From Cyathus striatus (Eukaryota > Basidiomycota > Agaricomycetes > Agaricales > Nidulariaceae), in assembly GCA_025738555.1 (NCBI GenBank), contig JAOVFP010000012.1:3968001-4032000 (forward strand): a DNA stretch of 64,000 bases. Reading direction: 5' to 3'. A program made the position numbers and the translations under genes. Positions within the stretch are counted from its first letter, which is position 1. Each line of letters starts with the position of its first letter. Below the pieces are notes generated by a model. The model searched no databases. It saw only the letters and a list, made by a program, of their open reading frames with translations, and was not told where the DNA came from. Positions 56,933 to 64,000 of this stretch are shown here, piece by piece.

Positions 56933-59334
56933 CTCCCACCTCGTTCATGCACAAATTCCCCATCTCAATCGTCAACATCGAGAACCTGACAACGCCACCA
57001 TACAACAAGGACGACTAGTACATCCGCGCCTTCATGTCAGAGATCGTACCCGCATTCAAGGACATCGCTCAGCTGAATCCTCTCTTCCGGGATCAAATCA
57101 CCAACTTCAGCATCAACCAGGTACCTATCCTCGCTCTCTCTCCCTCGCCACCTGGCTAACGTACCCCCAGATCGCCTCAAACATCTTCGACGAACCATAC
57201 AAACTAGTCGACTTCGCTGCAGCAGTATCAACAGGCGAAGTCCAAGAACTCCAAGACGTCCTCGAATCCCTCTCCATCCCAGACCATCTCCGCAAATCCC
57301 TCCTTGTCATCAAAAAAGAGCTCATCAATGCCTAGCTCCAATCCAAACTCTCGCGAGACATCAATTCCAAGATTGCCAAGTGCCAGTATCAAGAAGGAGC
57401 TGGGGATGGAGAGCAATGGGAAGGATAAGCTTATTGAGAAGTTCCGAGAGAGAGCGGCGGCATTGAAGATGCCTGAGGGTGTGAGGAAGGTATTTGATAG
57501 AGAACTAGCGAAGTTGCAGGGGCTGGAGCCTGCTGCTAGCGAGGCGAACGTGACGAGGAATTATTTGGATTGGGTTACTCAGGTTCGTCCCCTCCCTCTC
57601 CCTCGTCGTTTTGTACTGACGCAGCGTAGATCCCTTGGGGCAGACATACCCCCGGAAACTACTCCATCACGCATGCCCAAAAAGTCCTCGACGAAGACCA
57701 CTACGGCCTCACAGATGTCAAATCCCGCATCCTCGAATTCCTCGCTATAGGCAAACTCCGCGGAACCGTCCAAGGCAAGATCATGTGTCTCGTTGGCCCT
57801 CCTGGCGTTGATCGACGAGGTGGATAAGATCGGGAGGGGGCATAATGGCGATCCTGCTAGCGCCCTTTTGGAGATGTTGGATCCAGAACAGAATGGCGCT
57901 TTTCTTGATCATTAGTGCGTTCTTCTTCCCCTTCATGTTCATGTATGCTGACGAGTTCCGTAGCATGGACGTCCCCATCGACCTATCTCGCATCTTGTTC
58001 GTGTGTACCGCCAACAACCTGGACACCATCCCTGCCCCGCTGCTCGACCGTATGGAGGTCCTCGAAGTCTCAGGTTATGTCTCAAAGGAGAAGAGCACCA
58101 TTGCCTCTCGCTACCTCGGCCCTCAAGCTAAGGAGGCCAACGGTCTTGGTAGCGCTGACGTCGTTCTCGACGAAGCCGCTGTCGATATTCTGATCAAGTA
58201 CTACTGCCGTGAGAGTGGTGTTTGTAACCTGAAGAAGCATATTGATAAGGTGCGTGTTCTACTTCTATGCGTCTATGAAACCTGGCTGATAGTGGCCATA
58301 GATCTACCGCAAAGCTGCGTTGAAACTCGTCCAGGATCTGGGTGAGGAGACGTTCCCTGAACCCAAGGAAGGCGAGGTTAGCCCTGAGGCTGCAGCTACC
58401 GCCGTCGAAGGCGAAGCTTCCTCTACAACCACCGCCGAGGACTCAACGTCCAAGTCTACACCCGAGGAGAAGCCTCAAACAATACCCAGCACCGAGCCCA
58501 AAGCCAACGAACCGCAAGCCGATGGAGATTCCCGCTGACGTTCACGTTCGCATTACACCCGACAATCTGAAGGATTATGTTGGCCCACCAGTATACCAAA
58601 AGGACCGGATGTATGCTTCCCCTCCTCCGCCGGGTGTTAGCACTGGTCTTAGGTATCTCGGGAATGGGAGTGGTGCGGTTATGCCTATCGAGGCTATTGT
58701 ACGTTTGCATATTTTCTTTTGCGTTGGGTGATACTGATAGGATTGGTTGTAGAGTATCCCGGGGAAAGGTGGTCTGCAGCTTACTGGTAAGCTGGGCGAA
58801 GTCATCCGGGAGAGCGCAAACATCGGCCTTAGCTGGGTCAAAGCCCACGCGTACGACCTCGGTATCGCAGCGAGCCCTGACGACCAATTCCTTACCGACC
58901 GCCATATTCACGTGCATATGCCTGAAGGTAGCATAGGAAAAGAAGGCCCCAGCGTGGGGACTGCAATTCTGAGCGCGTTTGTGAGCTTGTTTACAAAGAC
59001 GAAGATTGATCAGGATATTGGTGGGTACCCTCTACATTCTGCTCGAATGCTATTCCTTATCACCTACCTTGCACAGCTATGACTGGGGAGATCTCGCTCG
59101 TGGCAAGTGCTCCCTGTTGGTGGGCTCAAGGAGAAGATTCTTGCTGCTCATCGTGCGGGTATCAAGACCATCATCGCCCCTGCAGCCAACTGTCCCGACA
59201 TCGAGGAGAACGTCCCCGAGAGCGTCAAGACCGGTATTCGATTCGTATACGTCGAGAATGTAAGGGAGGTGCTGGCGGAAGTGTTCAAATGTCAGCCTGT
59301 TATCGAGAAGTGGAAGTATACATTAGGCCTTTAG
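56933..59334 (+). pseudogene. PIM1: Mitochondrial Lon protease, C-terminal three quarters, inactivated (copy 2)
   Basis: Seven exons (56933-57120, 57171-57582, 57630-57914, 57964-58249, 58302-58698, 58753-59020, 59077-59334) follow Lon from the N-domain (FMHKFPISIVNIENLTT) to the end ([19 protein letters not shown]). Two CAG-to-TAG-type stops lie at 57016-57018 (before YIRAFMSEIV) and 57333-57335 (before LQSKLSRDI). The P-loop is gone: GPPGV jumps straight to [16 protein letters not shown], deleting Walker A, with a frame change. Further frame changes occur near 57370, 58500 and 59100. The protease serine (EGPSVGTA) and lysine (VGGLKEKIL) codons remain. ATP hydrolysis would be impossible, so this copy is dead. 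Walker B, sensor 1 and the proteolytic domain are still clearly readable. Confidence 0.9.
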
Positions 59335-59599
59335 GCGTGTTTCTGTGAGGAGAGTGCGGGTGAAGATACCTTTGCTACTCATGGATATTGTACACGACAA
59401 GGGTTCCCTCGTCGATTGTGTAACGAGGCGTATTCGCGATAGATGCGGATGACGTGACACCTCGTTCTGACATATGCGTTAAAGCTTGCACGGCAAATAT
59501 CGACGAGGAATTAATCGGACTGGTTTATGCAATCCATCGTCCTCGCTACGCCTACATTGTCGAACACAAATGAGCCCCATCGTCCTAAAGAGTGGTGCC

Positions 59600-60080
59600 G
59601 AAGTCGCTTAGATCCCAGCAGTCTACGTTGTTAAACCATGCTACGATCAATTGGCATATGTCCCCTGATATGATTGCTAGTGGGTCAGTGAGCGATCTAA
59701 GGATGAATTTGTCGGAGGACTTAAAGATCCCTGCGCGGATTGGTGCAGATTGGGTTGAGGAGGGTTTAGGGATGGTAATGAGTTTGCTGCAAATGTTGGA
59801 CGTGTGCGTTTTGTTTTTTATGATGATATGATATGATATGATACTGCCGGACGTTTAGAATTACGAGTGCTCCCGGATACGCACCACACGCTCCTTAATG
59901 ACCTCAATGCGGCATCGGCAGTCGTCTCGACCCTGCGCGTCCTGTCTCATATTCTTCAAGAAATGCAGCAGCTCCGGCATCAATCTTGCCACTATCTTTA
60001 TTAAGTTGCATACCACGAGCTAGCCTCGTTCTTCTACACTCTAAATTCACAGCACCGCATATCCTGAGAGCTAACTGCCG
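59600..60080 (+). pseudogene. Byr4/Bfa1-like C-terminal remnant (copy 3)
   Basis: Reads MNLSEDLKIPARIGADWVEE then GLGMVMSLLQMLDV, matching the NSLGDLKIPARIS...LGMVREFAANVE block of copy 2 (43018-43130). The following intron and exon are recognisable but eroded, ending YHELASFFYTLNSQHRIS then TGA where copy 2 has Trp (ISWECAELL), a TGG-to-TGA change. Confidence 0.6.
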
Positions 60081-60900
60081 GTTCGTCGTGATGCTCTTTC
60101 AAACTACCAGGGTTCTCGTGGCTCTCCACTCGGGTGCTATATTGACTGCAGCTTGTTCCACCCAAAGTTTTCGTTCTAGTGTGTATATCTTGCTACAATG
60201 AACTTGGCCTCCTAAAACTATCTTGTATCTTCGAATGCTTCATCTGGTGTCGCTGCTCACCACTCTACTGCAGCCTTGACCATGCTACCTCACTTGTTTT
60301 CGTTGAAGTTCTGTGGTAACTATCATGTAAAAATTGCATGTAGCGTCGTGTTCCTTGGACAAGTGCCAGCCTATATAATCTCTTTAGGATCTCTTATATA
60401 GGCTATCGTTGTCGTTTGAATGTATAGCGCGGTTATACCCTCCTGTAAACTTAGCAACAAGATTTTAAAACCAAAGTGAATGAATGTACTCTATGACTAG
60501 CGAGTCCCGGTCCATTGATATTCATCAACTAAGTAAGACACATGTAAGAAGATGTGTCGACCAACTCTAGGTTGATACAGTATATATGTTAGTAGAAACG
60601 ACGAACAGAAGAGACGCTCGTGAAGTAATCCCCCTAGTCGTAAAGCAAGCTCCAAATGCTAGGCATAACATATAGAGAAGAATCAAGGTGCATGATCGTG
60701 TTATATGACCGGAGAAATGGACGAAGGGAAAAAAATGGAGGATTGATGATGAACGAAAGAGAAGAAATAGATGCGAAAGAAGATTCCGCGAAATTTCACG
60801 CCCTCCCTCGATCCACGCATCAAGCGCCACGTCCAGTGACAGTCCCATAAGCTGCGCAAAGATTGTGAATGGATGGATAAATGTGCGGTCGTCGTTGAAC
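60080..60900. other. No gene recognised
   Basis: Between two Byr4-like remnants. No homology to the other copies and no coding frame was identified. Confidence 0.3.
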
Positions 60901-60904
60901 ATTA

Positions 60905-61430
60905 TATGAGTGGGTCACGATCTCTCCCTCCACCAGAACCAGAACGAGTCAGACTCCCACTCAACCCCCAGTAAACTTCTTAAAAGGAAGAGTTTGGGAT
61001 TCGTGCAGTTGCGGAAGGAGGAGGCCAAGAGGCCTGTTTCCATGCAGGGTTCTCCGTCGTTTGGCATTGCTGGGCGATATAGTGAGATTGGAATAGGGAG
61101 GACGGCGAGTTCGAAGGAGAAGGAGTGGGATGTAGACGGGGAGGGGAGGGGTGAGGTGGTTGTCAAGGAGAGCATTGATGAAGATAGGGAGGAGAAAGTC
61201 AAAGGGAGGGAAGAAAAGGATGGGAGTAGGGGATTCAGTATCAGCCTCATTGAGACATAAGCGCACCGAGAGTAGTGTCTCTCTCACTGGCGTTGTTGAA
61301 GACACCCCTTCTCATCCTCCTCGCTAAGGAGTCTCGTACCCATCTGAGGAGTAGCATAGGCAGTCAGCCTAGTGCCGACAGACACCTCACTCGCCCAGGC
61401 ACCGACGCATCCTTCACCCGCCCATCATGG
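60905..61430 (+). pseudogene. Byr4/Bfa1-like middle fragment (copy 4)
   Basis: Reads DLSLHQNQNESDSHSTPSKL, then LKRKSLGFVQLRKEEAKRPV and SMQGSPSFGIAGRYSEIGIG, closely matching 42072-42260 and 30583-30790. A later part (SLRRSIGSQPSADRHLTRPG-like, 61340-61420) matches the end of copies 1 and 2 after small deletions. This fragment lies downstream of the C-terminal remnant at 59600, so gene order is rearranged. Confidence 0.65.
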
Positions 61431-61439
61431 GAAACGACG

Positions 61440-61860
61440 AGTGGGGAATGTGTAAGCATAGTGATGGTTTGCCAAAGTTCATTGACCTCCTGATACAGTC
61501 CCTAAGGACTCTAGTTATGAACTTTATAATCTCATGAACACCTGGATCATTTGAGATATAACATGAGATGGTTCTTACATTTGCATGCAACACAATTATA
61601 TGTACTAATCTAATGCAGCAGTGCAGCGGAATGCGAAAAGAAGATAAACGACGTAGGAAATACCGATAGAAGATACGAGAAAGCACGAAATGGAGACAGA
61701 AAGGGAGTAGACAAAAAGGAATAATCGGCCCAAGTCTTTGCAAGTAGCGAACGAAAAGAAAAAAGGTTATAAATAAAATAAACTATATAAGTAAGGCTGC
61801 CGACCCCATCTACGTGAACAGTATGGCGGCCATCGCTCGCCGCAGTCGCGGTCTTGTCGG
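61440..61860. other. No gene recognised
   Basis: AT-rich stretch separating the Byr4-like fragment from the minus-strand SET3 relic. Confidence 0.3.
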
Positions 61861-61869
61861 TTGCGGTCA

Positions 61870-63290
61870 GCTGAGGGTCCTCTGGGAATGTATGACGGAG
61901 CCTGAGTATGAACGCGGGGAAGGCACATATGAAGACTGGCTCGATTGAGACGAAAGAATGCCGTTACGAAGGGCGCGGGGTGCACTAGGTACAGGTCGTG
62001 GGGCAGTGGGTAACGTGCTGGGATTGGATGTGAACGAGGAGCCTGACGAGCAATAGAGGGGAGGAGTAGAGGATGGGGGAGGTCGTCCACCAGACAGCAA
62101 CACTGAAGTATGAAATGACCGAGGATGTGTTTGAGGACTGCATGGACGATAGGAATCGAACCGTTTTGGTAGAAGTGGAGAGGTCTCGCCGATTTTGCCT
62201 TCTTGCTGAGAAACCCGGCGAGTTTGAGGGTGGTCCAATAACAGGGTGCATTGGCAATGAGTGGGGGTTTAGATATCTATTTGGTCAACGAGACAGTGAC
62301 GACGGGTACAGGGAGTGGGGTGTCACTCGGTAAAGGTGAAGAATCGGCGGCGATGGACTGTTCAACGAGCTCCACCTTGCCCTCATGCATAATCTCGTGC
62401 GTGAGTGGCGGAGTCGGAGCAGGCTTCGCTATTGCTCGAGGAGGCGGCGGGGAGGGAGTATGAGCCAACTTGGAGTTGTGAAGGGCGGAGGATGACAGCG
62501 GAGGAGGGTGATACCCGTTGACCTTTGGTGGTGCCATCTGGTAGTCGTCGACATCCATAGCTTTCCCTTGAGCTGACGGAGGAGGTTCGACTGGAGTCGC
62601 ATCGACAGCCTCCCCTGCCAGATTATGCTGACCGTCAACAGACACCTGTATACGCAACATAAGAGGCGACAGCGGTAAAACCGGAGAGGGGGCTTTCATG
62701 GAAAGAGCCCGTAGATAAGGTACAATAGGCGACTGCAATAAAACGGTCTGCAGCATCATAGGCGACGGAGCCAGCACCTCGTTCGTACCAACAGGCGAAA
62801 CAGCCAACACCTCATTCGTACCCGCCAGAGAAACAGCGAACGCCGATGACGCACTCATTGGCGACATCTGAATGCCGGTAAGGGTAACCTCCTCTTCCCG
62901 CTGCTTCTTCTTCCGCAGCCCAAAGTCCTTGAGGGTGAGCTTGACTTTGGGAACAGGGGCCGGTTGAAGCAGAGACAATACTGATGAGGGAGAAGTATAG
63001 TGTGAAATGGATGCTTCTCATGGCATTTCGGACGGGGGTGCGAGAGGAGATGATGGCGGCATGGACGGCGAAAAAGGAGTTGCCTGTCTTGGATACGGCT
63101 CCTGAGACGAGATGGGCGGAGCGGAGGCGGGAGGCCCACGAGGAGAAGGTGACCGAACGACGACATGAAGTGTAGGAGACTTGGAAGCAAGACTACGCAA
63201 TCGGCACGTCAGGAGAAGAGTGACATTCATCCTGTCCTTCATAAGCTCCAACAATCTCCCCACCATCAACCATCGGTGACGATGGGCGAG
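61870..63290 (-). pseudogene. SET3: SET3-like C-terminal region (copy 6)
   Basis: The minus strand first reads MVDGGEIVGAYEGQDECHSS and VVVRSPSPRGPPASAPPISS, matching copy 1 at 28195-28375. A 233-codon open stretch follows (62978-62277) with PVPKVKLTLKDFGLRKKKQR, EEEVTLTGIQMSP and a Pro/Ser-rich tail; KVKLxLKDFxLRKKKQREEE is a motif I associate with fungal SET3. After a frame change it continues RRVSQQEGKIGETSPLLPKR, PSSTPPLYCSSGSSFTSN and TAPRPVPSAPRALRNGI to about 61870. The upstream PHD/SET part is absent. The long open stretch may mean recent decay. Confidence 0.6.
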
Positions 63291-63299
63291 ACTAGGCAG

Positions 63300-64000
63300 T
63301 ACCAGGGCTCAATTACACCGATCGTATACTCTCTTGCTACGTCCTCAAGTCTATCAAATGAAGACACGGTCCGTCAGTCTGTTAGACCTTTCATTTCTCG
63401 ACTCTGTTCCTTGTCCCAACACAATCGAGCCAACTGCCCCTACAAGTTTCAAGGCAGCGATTCCGACGCCATGGAAGAGGTTGGTATTGTAATTGAAGGT
63501 GCTGGAGGTGGGGGAGAGACGGAAGAAGATAGTTTGACGTCAGATAGCTGAGAATCTAGAAACATCCTCGGAGAGACGTTCAGTTCATAGCTGAGAGTAG
63601 CGGGGGTGGTATCGACCGCCAGCGCAACTGCGAAAATAGTGGGTATTGCATAAGGGTGGCGAAAGGAAAACGAAAACAGAGAGAAAGCCGACCTGAATGT
63701 TCCAGCTCGTTCTTTGACTCTCACATGCGTTTTCAAAGACAATAAGATGCGGCTTTCTTTGGGTTTTCCTTCCTCACACTCGCGAGATGGAGAGCGCCTC
63801 GAGGCCGTGGGTTGAGAGTATTAGTAGAGCTTTCAGCACCGAGGTGGTGGAAGAGAGGGCGAGATGGATGATGATGGCAGCAACAGCGAAGGAACTGCAA
63901 AAATTACGTTGGGCTGTTTGTGTTCGAAGTGTAACCAAATACACCTCGGTATTCTCGGCTACCAACCACTGTATTTACCGGCAAGCACTTCCGGGTGGCA
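63300..64000. other. No gene recognised
   Basis: Several 60-130 codon frames on both strands, none with recognised motifs. A minus-strand frame (63449-63742) starts before the SET3 relic but shows no relation to it. Confidence 0.25.

Overview
The window looks like part of a filamentous basidiomycete genome, most likely an Agaricomycete. Genes are split by 40-60 nt GT-AG introns. One gene belongs to the cysteine-cluster family that accompanies KDZ transposons, which is expanded in Agaricomycetes. A spermidine synthase/saccharopine dehydrogenase fusion, known from basidiomycetes, is present as a relic. No bacterial operons, rRNA or CRISPR are seen. All exon models were read by eye from splice signals and frame continuity, without transcripts or database searches.

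Region 1 (1-14 kb) holds lineage-specific genes and tandem repeats. A minus-strand gene runs off the left edge and is built from 52-residue exons repeated every 208 bp with apparent GC-AG introns. A nine-exon minus-strand gene (3070-4715) stays open throughout and has duplicated CxxC...CPH modules. Back to back with it is a KDZ-associated gene (5171-8271) with one frame change and one stop. A decayed unknown gene (9292-10298) is followed by an array of about 330-bp repeats (10.39-13.1 kb) and a small three-exon gene (13534-13922).

Region 2 (14-32 kb and 40-64 kb) is a patchwork of broken copies of a few conserved genes that keep their introns: mitochondrial Lon protease (two copies), a SET3-like PHD/SET protein (at least six pieces), a Byr4/Bfa1-like protein with WDxxF motifs (four pieces), the SPE3-LYS9 fusion, a G-protein alpha subunit and an IML2/TTC39-like protein. 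Stops, frameshifts, deleted P-loops and lost zinc ligands show that these copies cannot make the normal products. Retained introns argue for DNA-level duplication, not retroposition. Many nonsense codons are C-to-T type changes (CGA to TGA, CAG to TAG, or TGG to TAG/TGA through the other strand).

Region 3 (32-40 kb) is AT-rich and gene-poor. It contains an intact single-exon gene whose N-terminal half has a PD-(D/E)XK nuclease-like pattern (33877-35070), a two-exon unknown gene on the other strand, and a 1.0-kb terminal-inverted-repeat element with a 7-bp target duplication.

Two more elements stand out: an 854-bp inverted-repeat element with a perfect 9-bp target duplication (49528-50381), and a 1.84-kb element (53858-55698) whose ends and interior carry dozens of copies of the hexamer CGGTAC. 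The window reads as a repeat-rich accessory region in which intact unknown genes sit among transposable elements and degraded copies of housekeeping genes whose functional versions presumably lie elsewhere.
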